Origin: Bacteroides sp.
GTDB lineage: Bacteria > Bacteroidota > Bacteroidia > Bacteroidales > Muribaculaceae
Length of the DNA stretch: 64,000 nt
NCBI GenBank assembly: GCA_014802045.1
Contig: JAAVDA010000014.1
Location: forward strand, 29,750-93,749
Reading direction: 5' to 3'
In this document: positions 1-9,252 of the stretch, one piece after another
Layout of the letters: each line of letters opens with the position of its first letter
Numbering within the stretch: position 1 is the first letter of the stretch
Notes under the pieces: model-generated
What the model saw: the letters and a program-made list of their open reading frames with translations, nothing else
What the model was told of the DNA's origin: nothing
Databases searched by the model: none
Made by a program: the position numbers and the translations under genes

Positions 1-61
1 CCAAAAGAGTGATTTCGGCCGGTTAAAAAGGCTCAGCAGACATTGTTTTGTTTATATAGAA

Positions 62-101
62 GACCGGGGCGGCAAGGAAGAGAAACCTTGTCGCCCCGGT
101 C
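62..101 (-). terminator. Hairpin terminator downstream of rubrerythrin
   Basis: gaccggggcggcaagg / ccttgtcgccccggtc inverted repeat just after the stop codon at 116. Confidence 0.55.
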
Positions 102-115
102 CGGTTATCAGAGGT

Positions 116-697
116 TTAGTAGTTGTCTGCTTTGCGCTCGAAGAAGCCCTGGGGCTTTTCGCAGGCCGGACAGCGCTTGGGCGCTGAGGTGCCTTTGTGG
201 GTGAATCCGCAGTAGCGGCACTGCCATTCCACAGGCTCTTCGGAGGTGAACACAGTGTCGGTGGTCACTCTTTCGAGCAGGCGGCGGTAGCGCTCTTCAT
301 GGCCTTTCTCGACCTTGGCCACATTGTTGAAGAGAGCGGCGATGAGGGGAAAGCCCTCTTCTTTGGCCACTTGACCAAACTCAACATACATATCGGCCCA
401 CTCCTCATGCTCTCCGGCTGCGGCTTCGCGGAGGTTGGTGGCGGTGTCGCCTACCGGACCGGCGGGATAGGATGCGGTGATTTCGAGCATGCCCTCTTCA
501 AGAAAGCTGAAGAAGCGTTTTGCATGGGCATATTCCTGAGCGGCTGTTTCGAGGAAGATTGCTGCAATCTGCTCGTAGCCTTCCTGCTGAGCCACTTCGG
601 CAAAGATGGTGTAGCGGCCGCGTGCCTGAGATTCACCGGCAAATGATTTGAGGAGGTTTGATTCGGTGCGAGTGCCTTTGATAGATTTCTTGTCCAT
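116..697 (-). CDS. Rubrerythrin family protein (ferritin-like domain plus rubredoxin-like C-terminus)
   Basis: Translation from [31 protein letters not shown]-terminal CRYCG...[11 protein letters not shown] rubredoxin-like knuckles. Supplied ORF is longer; start trimmed to 697. Confidence 0.95.
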   Translation of the reverse strand: MDKKSIKGTRTESNLLKSFAGESQARGRYTIFAEVAQQEGYEQIAAIFLETAAQEYAHAKRFFSFLEEGMLEITASYPAGPVGDTATNLREAAAGEHEEWADMYVEFGQVAKEEGFPLIAALFNNVAKVEKGHEERYRRLLERVTTDTVFTSEEPVEWQCRYCGFTHKGTSAPKRCPACEKPQGFFERKADNY

Positions 698-776
698 GAA
701 TGTTGGGTTGTGTGTAGGTGTTGAAACGATTTTTCTTTTCAACGCCTGGTGTGAGGCATTTGTTCGCTTCCCGGGC

Positions 777-815
777 AAAAAAATAGCGCCTGCCTCCGCA
801 ACCGGAGGAAGGCGC
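777..815 (-). terminator. Intrinsic terminator downstream of rho
   Basis: gcgcctgcctccg-caac-cggaggaaggcgc stem with T-run on the minus strand, 43 bp past the rho stop. Confidence 0.6.
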
Positions 816-857
816 TTGTGGCTGGAGCGTTGCTGCAGGAGCGCTGAAGAGGTGAAA

Positions 858-2990
858 TCAGTCGCCCATGGTGCGGAGTAATTCGTCGTTGTCAGTGGTG
901 CGCTCCATGCGGTCTTTGATAAATTCCATCGCTTCGATAGAATTGCGGTCTGAGAGGAAGCGGCGGAGAATCCACATGCGGTTGAGGGTTTCGTTGCGCA
1001 GCAGGAGATCGTCGCGACGTGTGCTTGACGCCATGATGTCGACAGCGGGAAACACTCTCTTGTTGGAGAGTTTGCGGTCGAGCTGCAGTTCCATGTTGCC
1101 GGTGCCCTTGAACTCTTCAAAGATCACTTCGTCCATCTTAGAGCTTGTTTCGGTGAGGGCGGTGGCGATGATGGTGAGCGAGCCTCCGTTTTCGATATTG
1201 CGTGCGGCTCCGAAGAAGCGCTTAGGTTTCTGGAGGGCGTTGGCGTCGACACCGCCGGAGAGGATTTTGCCGGAGGCCGGCGACACGGTGTTGTAGGCAC
1301 GCGCCAGACGGGTTATTGAGTCGAGGAGTATCACCACGTCATGACCGCACTCCACAAGGCGTTTGGCCTTTTCGAGCACGATGCCGGCAATTTTCACGTG
1401 GCGCTCGGCGGGTTCGTCAAAAGTAGATGCGATAACTTCGGCATTGACGCTGCGGCTCATGTCGGTTACCTCTTCCGGACGCTCGTCGATGAGGAGAATC
1501 ATGATATAGGTTTCCGGATGGTTTTCGGCAATAGCGTTGGCTATATCTTTGAGAAGTATGGTCTTACCGGTTTTGGGAGGGGCTACGATGAGACCACGCT
1601 GACCTTTGCCTATGGGCGAGAACATGTCGACCACGCGGGTTGAGATATTGCAAGTGCGTCCGCTTGTGAGGTCGAATTTCTCGTCGGGGAAGAGAGGGGT
1701 GAGATGTTCGAATGGCACACGGTCGCGGATAAATTCCGGTGAGCGTCCGTTGACGCTAATCACGCTCGTGAGAGGGAAATACTTATCACCTTCGCGGGGG
1801 GGACGCACATAGGCTTCCACCACGTCGCCGGTCTTGAGACCGTAGGATTTTATCTGCTGCTGGGTCACATAAACGTCGTCGGGCGAAGAGAGATAGTTAT
1901 AGTCGCTCGAACGGAGGAAACCGTAGCCTTCGGGAATTATTTCGAGCACGCCTGACGCCTGGATGATACCGTCGAAGTTGTATTGCTGCTCCTGACGGGG
2001 CTGCTGTGGCTGCTGGTTATTGCGGTTTTTCTGCTTCTTATTCTTGGGCTGCTGGTTGGGGTTGCGCTGTTCCTGCCATGGCTCGCCGATAACTATTGGG
2101 GCTGTGGCGGCAGCGGCGGCGGCAGCGGCGGCCGCTTCTTCTTTCTCGCGCTGCGAACGGGGCACGAATCGACGTCCTTCCGAACGAGGGAAGAATGCTC
2201 CGAACTCGCCACCGTTGTTCTTGGGGCGGAAATCGCGTCGGGGCTGATTGTCGGGAGCCTTAGTCTGTTCGGGCGCTCCTTCCGGCTCCTGCCCGGCAGA
2301 GACTTTTTTCTGCTCTTCTTCAGGTTGCTGTTGGGGGCGTGTATTGGCCGCCTGATTGAAGTCTTCTGATTCAGCAGCGGGAAGAGCCACGGGGAGGGGA
2401 GCGAGAAGAGTCAGGTCGTCGCGATGATCCGTTTCCGGTTCGGCCAGCGGCAGGGTTTCAGCAGAAGCTGTAGGCTCAGAATTATGATTGCGTGAGCCGC
2501 GCGGACGTCCGCGACGGGGTTTTTCGCGCGGTTCCTGATTTTCGGCAGCCACCTCTTCGGGCTTCTGCAGGGCTTCAGCGGCCGGAGCATCTGCTTCGGC
2601 AGCAGGAGTCTGAGGGGTAGAAGGAGCTGTAGGGGCGACCTGCTGAGCCTCTTTTTCTGCCTTAGGCTTGCGTCCGCGTCGTTTGGGAGCCGGCCGTTCG
2701 GGTGCCTGAGCTTCGGGCTGAGCTGAAGCCTGGTCGGTATTTTCGGGTTCGGAGGCCGCTTCGGGCTCTGCGGTTGCGTTTTTACGTGGGCGTCCGGGTT
2801 TTGCACCGGGTTTCGGGCCTCGGCGTTTTTTCTCGGCTGCATTTGCCGCGAAATCAATGGCCTGCTGGTCGAGAATGAAATTTATGAGATTGTCTGTAGA
2901 AGCAGAAGAGGCTTTTTCCATGCCCATTTTTTCTGCTATCTGCTTGAGTTCGGTTTCCGGTTTTTCCTGAAGCTCTGATATATTAAACAT
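858..2990 (-). CDS. rho: Transcription termination factor Rho with long low-complexity N-terminal extension
   Basis: Walker [56 protein letters not shown]; ~300 aa A/P/E/K/Q/N-rich N-terminal region. Confidence 0.97.
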   Translation of the reverse strand: MFNISELQEKPETELKQIAEKMGMEKASSASTDNLINFILDQQAIDFAANAAEKKRRGPKPGAKPGRPRKNATAEPEAASEPENTDQASAQPEAQAPERPAPKRRGRKPKAEKEAQQVAPTAPSTPQTPAAEADAPAAEALQKPEEVAAENQEPREKPRRGRPRGSRNHNSEPTASAETLPLAEPETDHRDDLTLLAPLPVALPAAESEDFNQAANTRPQQQPEEEQKKVSAGQEPEGAPEQTKAPDNQPRRDFRPKNNGGEFGAFFPRSEGRRFVPRSQREKEEAAAAAAAAAATAPIVIGEPWQEQRNPNQQPKNKKQKNRNNQQPQQPRQEQQYNFDGIIQASGVLEIIPEGYGFLRSSDYNYLSSPDDVYVTQQQIKSYGLKTGDVVEAYVRPPREGDKYFPLTSVISVNGRSPEFIRDRVPFEHLTPLFPDEKFDLTSGRTCNISTRVVDMFSPIGKGQRGLIVAPPKTGKTILLKDIANAIAENHPETYIMILLIDERPEEVTDMSRSVNAEVIASTFDEPAERHVKIAGIVLEKAKRLVECGHDVVILLDSITRLARAYNTVSPASGKILSGGVDANALQKPKRFFGAARNIENGGSLTIIATALTETSSKMDEVIFEEFKGTGNMELQLDRKLSNKRVFPAVDIMASSTRRDDLLLRNETLNRMWILRRFLSDRNSIEAMEFIKDRMERTTDNDELLRTMGD

Positions 2991-3300
2991 TTTCGCTTAA
3001 AAGAGGTTGATTCTGAGTTGAATTTCCGCATATTCCGAGCCGCATGAATCATGTCGGCGCATTATGCGTGGGATAATTGAAACTGGTGTGGAGGAGAGAT
3101 AGTTAACGATTTTGTGGGGTTCGCTCTGAAAAGAGCGATGGAGTGATGAATAATGCGGCTATGCATCAGATTGCCTCAGCTTTATTACTGCGAGCGGGCC
3201 GTAGGGGAGGTGAAAGCGTGAGACGAGCAGGAGAGAAAAGGCAGAAACCTGCATGGCTTCCGGCGGAAGCATAGGCAAGCGCGGTTGCCTTAATCCGGTG

Positions 3301-3308
3301 CAAAGTTA
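3301..3308 (-). promoter_or_regulatory. Candidate rho promoter -7 element
   Basis: caaagtta = TAACTTTG on the minus strand, matches Bacteroidetes TAnnTTTG; ~310 nt upstream of rho ATG. Confidence 0.5.
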
Positions 3309-3455
3309 CATCTATTTTTCTAAATTAACAACCAACTTCCCCGAAATGTTTATCCATTCATATCTCATTATCAACCTCCACATAAATCAGTCTTAGCAAG
3401 TTCGTAAATTGAGAAAGATTATTAACTTTTCAGAGAAGATAAAAAACCTAAATCA

Positions 3456-4176
3456 ATGAGAAACAAAGGAAAATCAAGAGATTTCATATATGAGTATGAG
3501 GGTCAATCAGTGGTCTACACAATTGTTGACGAGATAAGCAGAACCTGTATAACCAAAGAAGCAAAAGAGTATGGTGAGACAGGTAATTTCAAGCTGCTCG
3601 GCGCTGACAAAACTTATATTTCCGGAAAATCTTTATAGCATAGGTCGGGAAGCATTTGATGGTTGTGAGTCGTTGAAGTATCTGTATATTCCGGAATCAG
3701 TAAGTTTTATAGGTAAACAGGCATTTATGGGTTGTGAGAAATTGGAAACAGTGGAATTTGCAAGTGTAGAGACTGTGTGTGAGATGTATTTTGCATTTAA
3801 CCCATCAAGTTATACCAAACGATTATATATAGCAGGAGAGGAAGTGTCGCATTTAGTGATTCCGCCAACTGTAAGTATTATAAATCAAGATGCATTCTGG
3901 AATTCTCAAAGTCTTATTTCTGTTGAAATTCCCGATACTGTGACTGAGATTGGTATGAGGGCCTTCTTTTATTGCGTGAATCTCAAGGAAATTAGAATTC
4001 CGGATTCCGTGAAAAAAATAAATTGGGGGGCATTCTTTGGATGTGAATCTTTGATGAGGGTGTTTTTGGGGCGAGGGTTGCAGGAAATAGATATTTTAAG
4101 AGAATTCAGGAGGTATAAAGAAAAAGATGGGTCACCCACAATTGGTGCCCACCTTTTATGTAGATTAAAAAGTTAA
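3456..4176 (+). pseudogene. Decayed BspA-like leucine-rich-repeat protein (frameshift/internal deletion)
   Basis: Two overlapping ORFs in different frames (3456-3638, 3571-4176); second reads CSALTKLIFPENLYSIGREAFDGCESLKYLYIPESVSFIGKQAFMGC, typical BspA LRRs; no signal peptide. Confidence 0.65.
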
Positions 4177-4199
4177 TATCTTGGTGTGTAGGAGTTGGG

Positions 4200-4215
4200 T
4201 TATTCCCACTCGATT
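4200..4215. repeat. att site, distal copy (TTATTCCCACTCGATT)
   Basis: Identical to 17199-17214, which encodes the guaA C-terminus ...IEWE-stop. Confidence 0.85.
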
Positions 4216-4401
4216 AAGCGTTTAATTTGTGAATGGGCTGATATATCGTGAGTTATGTTTGCTGTTCGTTTCATCGGGGTTGAAAATCGGGGTTGTTTTT
4301 GATTTTGCAGGCGCGCTGTAGGACAGTCAGTTAAGCTGAAAATTCCGTGCTGTCTGCTGGGATTTTCTCTGTCTCTTCCGTTTCAGTTGGCTTTGCGACT
4401 G

Positions 4402-4423
4402 CAAAGTTACAAAAATTTTGTAA
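4402..4423 (-). promoter_or_regulatory. Outward-facing promoter with overlapping palindrome
   Basis: TAACTTTG on minus (4402-4409) overlapping perfect 17-bp palindrome TTACAAAAATTTTGTAA (4407-4423). Confidence 0.4.
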
Positions 4424-4709
4424 TTCTCACAACCTCAATGTGCTACACTTTTAGCGCATCCTCTAAGGCTGTAGCAGAGAAGCCTGGGAGTGTTGTAATC
4501 AGATGTTTGAAACGCTTAAAGGATTGAAAGACCGTGATATAGGTAACCCTCCATACCCCCTTCCTCCCTCCATGCCTTAAGGGGCGCACATCCGTGTCCC
4601 GTATAAAGGTAAAAATTTTCCTGGGAATTACAGAGTACTGTACCAACTGTTGAGGTGTGCCATTTTAATCTTTCTGAGAGCATTTGATACACCATCAAAG
4701 TGTGACAGC

Positions 4710-5489
4710 CTAATCTTTTAAGTTATGTTGGCGCAGTCGTGCGAGGAAGCTGTCAATTTCGGATTGGTCGCGTGTATTGCGCGAATAGCCGTTCTTCTCG
4801 AACCATGGGTTCATTTCGTTTGTGATTACGTTGAGTTTTTCAAACAGCCCACGGAAGGAGTAAACATATAAGTCATTCACAAACCAGCCTATATAAAGTC
4901 TGTCTCGGTCGAGCCAAATATCAAGGTCGATGGGATAACGGATAGTAGATGGTACATTCAGTTTTTTCTGCGTCTCTGCCAGCGGAGGTATGACTGTTTT
5001 TCTTAGGAGTGCGATTTCTTCGCTGTCTTCATCGTAGTAATAGCAATGTCGAGGATTCTTTGCGCTCATCCCCATGAGCCGTCGAGAAAGATAATACCGC
5101 AACCTCCATGCGGAGTAGCCATCATGGTAATAGGCAGCATCCATAATAACATATCTTTCGGCAATAGTCGAAAAGGCTCGGAAGTCTTCTCGCTGTGCGA
5201 ACCAACGATAATTACTGACGTTCTCGAATAGGTGCCAGTCGATGAAGCGAAAGAGTTTGATGTAATGCTTTGGGGGATTCGGACTCTCCTCAAATCGCCA
5301 CTCTGAAATACCGAACTTCTCGCTTAGATGCGAGATTAGCCAGTTGGGAATATTGAAGACGAGTATAGCGTTTCTCTCATGGTCGATTGCGTAGATATAG
5401 TGAGCGTGACTCAACCAGTTTGTCGCTTCAATCTCCTTGGACGACTCGGCTTCAACGGATAGCGTGAGGTAGTTATGAATGTGTTCCAT
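4710..5489 (-). CDS. Hypothetical protein, third gene of NADAR operon (start at MEHIHNYLTL)
   Basis: Long ORF co-directional with upstream genes; no family recognised. Confidence 0.7.
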   Translation of the reverse strand: MEHIHNYLTLSVEAESSKEIEATNWLSHAHYIYAIDHERNAILVFNIPNWLISHLSEKFGISEWRFEESPNPPKHYIKLFRFIDWHLFENVSNYRWFAQREDFRAFSTIAERYVIMDAAYYHDGYSAWRLRYYLSRRLMGMSAKNPRHCYYYDEDSEEIALLRKTVIPPLAETQKKLNVPSTIRYPIDLDIWLDRDRLYIGWFVNDLYVYSFRGLFEKLNVITNEMNPWFEKNGYSRNTRDQSEIDSFLARLRQHNLKD

Positions 5490-5574
5490 ATAATATAAGG
5501 TGTGGATTGCGTAAGTTAATGGACTGTGCATGGAGAGACAGCACAGCCCATTCTCCGTGAGTGGTGAGCGCGGA

Positions 5575-6351
5575 TTATTTCTCTATGATGGTAAAGTAGT
5601 CTTTTAACTGGGGGCAAGCCTTGAGCATTACTTCAAAGAAGCGCACTACGGCTTCGGTGGTGGCTGGTGTGGGAGAAATGCCAGCGTTCTTGAACCATTC
5701 GGTAAAGAAGGTCTGAAAGCGGTTCTTTTCTGCAAACGCCGGGCCACGGTCGCCTGACTCAGCCCACTGGGGAGTTACCCAACCAGTTCCGACGTAGAGA
5801 CTTCGCACCGCATCAGTGCGGGTGTCGATGGAGAGGTTGAGGCGTAGGGCGAACCAGTCGTTTTCGTCTTGACCGAGACACTCGGTAATGAAGCGCGTGA
5901 GGAGGCTCTTTCCCTCATCTGCGTTATGGCATACTACTAATTTCATAGGTGTGTAATTTGGAGGTGTTATATATGATGTGATTTCGAGATATTCACCAAG
6001 GCTGGGAATATGAGAGAGGAAGTAACTGAATGTGCTTACAATCTCATCAAAGTAGAATGGACTGAGACAGATGCCATTCTTATCACCGAAACGGCATAGC
6101 GAACCGCAAAGCCCCAGGGCACGGCTGAAAGTCATGCGCTGTCTAAGGCGATAGGCGGCTTCGAGGTCAGTCTTCCAATCCGTTTGCATATCCGTCACTT
6201 GACCGAGTTCGTCAAGAGTGAGCGAGACGGTGATATATACTGGGCTACGGATTTTCAGCTCATCTTCGAGGAGTTGGGCGATGGTGTCTTCAACTGCCTG
6301 CTTCATGTCGGGGCGTAGGCGCACAGCAAGGACGCACTTATGGATGTTCAT
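5575..6351 (-). CDS. Hypothetical protein, second gene of NADAR operon
   Basis: 258 aa ORF, 19 bp downstream of the NADAR ORF, same strand; no family recognised. Confidence 0.75.
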   Translation of the reverse strand: MNIHKCVLAVRLRPDMKQAVEDTIAQLLEDELKIRSPVYITVSLTLDELGQVTDMQTDWKTDLEAAYRLRQRMTFSRALGLCGSLCRFGDKNGICLSPFYFDEIVSTFSYFLSHIPSLGEYLEITSYITPPNYTPMKLVVCHNADEGKSLLTRFITECLGQDENDWFALRLNLSIDTRTDAVRSLYVGTGWVTPQWAESGDRGPAFAEKNRFQTFFTEWFKNAGISPTPATTEAVVRFFEVMLKACPQLKDYFTIIEK

Positions 6352-6370
6352 AAGCGAAAGATGTTGTGAG

Positions 6371-7135
6371 TTAGAATGTAATGTGATTGCCTAAGATGGT
6401 GATGTGGGCTGAGTTGAGAAGAGCGCGGTCGATGGGAGGCTCAATACCTTCAATGAGGCAGCGACGGCAAATCATTAGAATCTTGCCTATGTTGTTCTGA
6501 CCCTCGAAAGTTCCTATATTGCGGACTGAATTGGTCTCGATGTTGATTTTGAGGTCAAGAGCCTTCTTGGTGAGGTTCGCACCGCTCCATCGCTTGATGC
6601 GCTCGGAGAGTTCCTTTCGGTAGGCTATTAATTCGGGATTCTTACATCCCCATATCTGAGCCGTGCCGCCAGTGTCAAGAGTGGTCTCCTCAACCAGTAC
6701 CACACCCTCGGGGATGGATAACAACTTACCTCTAAAGTCGGCATTGCTCAGACATTTCTGCCAAACGACAAACAGCATCCACTGCAAGCGGAAGATGGAA
6801 AAATCCTCACGGACTTGTTTCTTGTACTTTGCCTTAATGAAACGCTTGGCAGCGTAACCACTTGTTTGTGAGCGAAGTTCATGCTGAATTGCCACATCTG
6901 TAAACTCACCGCAAAGGTATAGTTGCTCGGATGAGACCCAGTTAACACCTGCAAACTCAAAGAGATAGCCGCCTGCCATATTGCTCAGTCTCATTTCGAT
7001 GCCTTCAACAATGTCAGTGACCTTCTTGAAGCACCACACGGGCAGTTGGGGCGCAACAAGTCGCTCCTCACGCCCAAGAGACGCAACGAGTTCAGACACA
7101 GAAGATGAAGTCGAAAGAAAAGTTGGATTGCTCAT
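6371..7135 (-). CDS. NADAR (DUF1768/YbiA-like) family protein
   Basis: YLFEFAGVNWVSSEQLYLCGEF ... MLFVVWQKCLSNADFRGKLLSIPEGVVLVEETTLD...IWGC matches the NADAR pattern (W-SSEhhh ... K...LL.T....LVE....D..WG). Confidence 0.75.
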   Translation of the reverse strand: MSNPTFLSTSSSVSELVASLGREERLVAPQLPVWCFKKVTDIVEGIEMRLSNMAGGYLFEFAGVNWVSSEQLYLCGEFTDVAIQHELRSQTSGYAAKRFIKAKYKKQVREDFSIFRLQWMLFVVWQKCLSNADFRGKLLSIPEGVVLVEETTLDTGGTAQIWGCKNPELIAYRKELSERIKRWSGANLTKKALDLKINIETNSVRNIGTFEGQNNIGKILMICRRCLIEGIEPPIDRALLNSAHITILGNHITF

Positions 7136-7268
7136 AACTTTTTATTTTATAGTTTATTACTATCGTGTCTGGACTAATCCTACCACCGTGGACTGTTATG
7201 TAAGTCTCGGTTGGTGCAGTCCCGAAGGACTGACTCTTGACACTAAGGGATTCTCCCTCTTCAGACTG

Positions 7269-7276
7269 CAAAGTTA
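7269..7276 (-). promoter_or_regulatory. Candidate promoter -7 of the NADAR operon
   Basis: TAACTTTG on the minus strand, between the stop of the upstream gene (7351) and the NADAR start (7135); shares an 18-mer gactgcaaagttacaaaa with 4397-4414. Confidence 0.45.
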
Positions 7277-7350
7277 CAAAATCAACATACCACTTGTCAA
7301 GTTTGCAACGTTAAAAATTGATAAGATGATAGTAACAATAAATGACAACA

Positions 7351-9231
7351 TTACTCAGAGACATAAGAAATGGTATAGGTAACAGTGCTTTTCCCTCCGT
7401 ATGTGTAGTCATCCACAATAATCTCTACTAAGTTTCCTTTATCATTGAATTTGTAATCCCACTTACGGTCAAATCTATCACCTCTACGACCTTTGTAGGA
7501 TGGTAGTTTCTTAGATTGGATGGGAAACCACTCAGTTATACTCTCGATATTCTGATAAAATGAGTTTTTACTTACGGTATAGGTTAACATAAGAATGTTG
7601 ATATTGGTGTCATTGTCCTGGGATGAGTATTCCATACCATATTTGGAAGGATTGCTGTAGTCGCTTAATTCTCCACGCGGTCTATCTACAGGATTACCAT
7701 TCATATAAGCGAACTCTTTCATCTCGTAATTATCTACCATATACATGATGCTATCCGCAGACATATAGTGGTGCATACCATTCTTGAATCCTAACCCATT
7801 GAAAATACTACTGGGTATGAGGTAAAGATGGTTCAACGGATTCATGTCTCTTGCCGACCATAAACCATTCAACTGGTCTTCCTTTATATTATCAATCCAT
7901 TCATTGAACGTATCATACCCGATACAATCCATCTTTAAGGCGTAGGTATCGGTATAGTAGTGGATTGAAGCGAAATAATGGTTGAAGCCATCATCATCCT
8001 TCTCAAAGTCAGTAATTAGACATCCTTTAATTCCAGTTGGTCGCTTATTCGTGGCTCTGTCCCAAATATACTGCCTCTTGTGGGGCTTAATCGGTTTACC
8101 ATCCTGCATGACTGAGAAACGGAAGTTGTTATCAACAAATTCCAGTTTCTCTACGAACTTGTGAGGTCTGTCCTCGGAAGTTTTAGAAACAGACTTCAGG
8201 TTTCCGTCTGCATCATATTCAAAGTTGTATGTGTGACAAAGATTATAGGGGCGTTCACCTTTCCAATCTATCCACTCCTCAGAGATACTCTTTACCAGTT
8301 TTTTGCCAAATTTGTTCTTGCGGATAGATGGGATTTGAGTCTTTTCTGACACAGCAGACATTCCTGAATGGCTATATTCAAGGGTCATATAATTCGGCAT
8401 TCCTTGACCTTCTAATTTATCAAAGAACAGCATCTTCCCTCCTTGCTGTATTTCAAATTCCCAGTTTCCTTCCGAGCATTTGACAAAAAGTGTATTGCCC
8501 TCTATTCGGTATGAGCCTTCAACGCTCTTTTCCCCCCATCCTATATCGCTCCCACTTTCAGACGAGCATACACAGAAGCCATCATAGCCGAAAGCGATTG
8601 ATAAATCATATCCTATATGAGCAATATTTCCCCCACCACTAAACACTTTCCCTTGGAAATCCTTATATGTAAAATTCTGCTTTTGGTTGGAATTATTCGA
8701 GGCGGCTTTATTTACTGGTGCTTTATCATTCACTATATAATACCTTGCAGGTTCGGGACGGCTGGACTCCCCATTATAATGGTCGTAGGTGTACATTCTA
8801 ATGAGAGGCTTCCCATTGAGAATGTCGGGTTCATAATATTCCCATCCGTAGTCACCAGGCAAAAAAATATTCTCTGTCCGTCTTGTATCAAAAGTTATAT
8901 AAGGCTTTTCAGAAGAAGAGAGATGAAGGGAAAAGGCAATGGGTTTTCCCTGGTCGTTAATACCCAAAACCGCTACATTGGGCTTTAACGAAACGGTATG
9001 TACTGGGCGAAACTTAACATCTCGGATATATAGCCAGTATTTTTCTCCATCGGGAATTAAAGATATTGCCCCTTTTGTACCTCTCGATTCTCCATAAAAT
9101 TCTGCCCCATTTCCTACAAGTCGAGATACATCTTCCCAACTTCTAAATTCTTTCACTTGTGAAAAGCAGTGAAACGAACAGATTATAGCAAAGAGTAAGA
9201 GAACGAGCTTATAATATGATTTATGTTGCAT
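7351..9231 (-). CDS. Secreted hypothetical protein with YD-like/DUF4595-like segments
   Basis: N-terminal signal peptide MQHKSYYKLVLLLFAIICSFHCFSQ; YNFEYDADGNLKSV and WDYKFNDKGNLVEI motifs. Confidence 0.7.
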   Translation of the reverse strand: MQHKSYYKLVLLLFAIICSFHCFSQVKEFRSWEDVSRLVGNGAEFYGESRGTKGAISLIPDGEKYWLYIRDVKFRPVHTVSLKPNVAVLGINDQGKPIAFSLHLSSSEKPYITFDTRRTENIFLPGDYGWEYYEPDILNGKPLIRMYTYDHYNGESSRPEPARYYIVNDKAPVNKAASNNSNQKQNFTYKDFQGKVFSGGGNIAHIGYDLSIAFGYDGFCVCSSESGSDIGWGEKSVEGSYRIEGNTLFVKCSEGNWEFEIQQGGKMLFFDKLEGQGMPNYMTLEYSHSGMSAVSEKTQIPSIRKNKFGKKLVKSISEEWIDWKGERPYNLCHTYNFEYDADGNLKSVSKTSEDRPHKFVEKLEFVDNNFRFSVMQDGKPIKPHKRQYIWDRATNKRPTGIKGCLITDFEKDDDGFNHYFASIHYYTDTYALKMDCIGYDTFNEWIDNIKEDQLNGLWSARDMNPLNHLYLIPSSIFNGLGFKNGMHHYMSADSIMYMVDNYEMKEFAYMNGNPVDRPRGELSDYSNPSKYGMEYSSQDNDTNINILMLTYTVSKNSFYQNIESITEWFPIQSKKLPSYKGRRGDRFDRKWDYKFNDKGNLVEIIVDDYTYGGKSTVTYTISYVSE

Positions 9232-9252
9232 AAGGAATAATCGTTTGTATAT

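Noticed and set aside
3300-4200. A second, tandem island between rho and the distal att site
   Set aside because: No further copy of the 16-bp att sequence and no recombinase remnants; only the decayed LRR gene.
4443-4698. Short minus-strand ORFs between the att site and the NADAR operon
   Set aside because: Overlap each other in different frames, no domain or start-site support.
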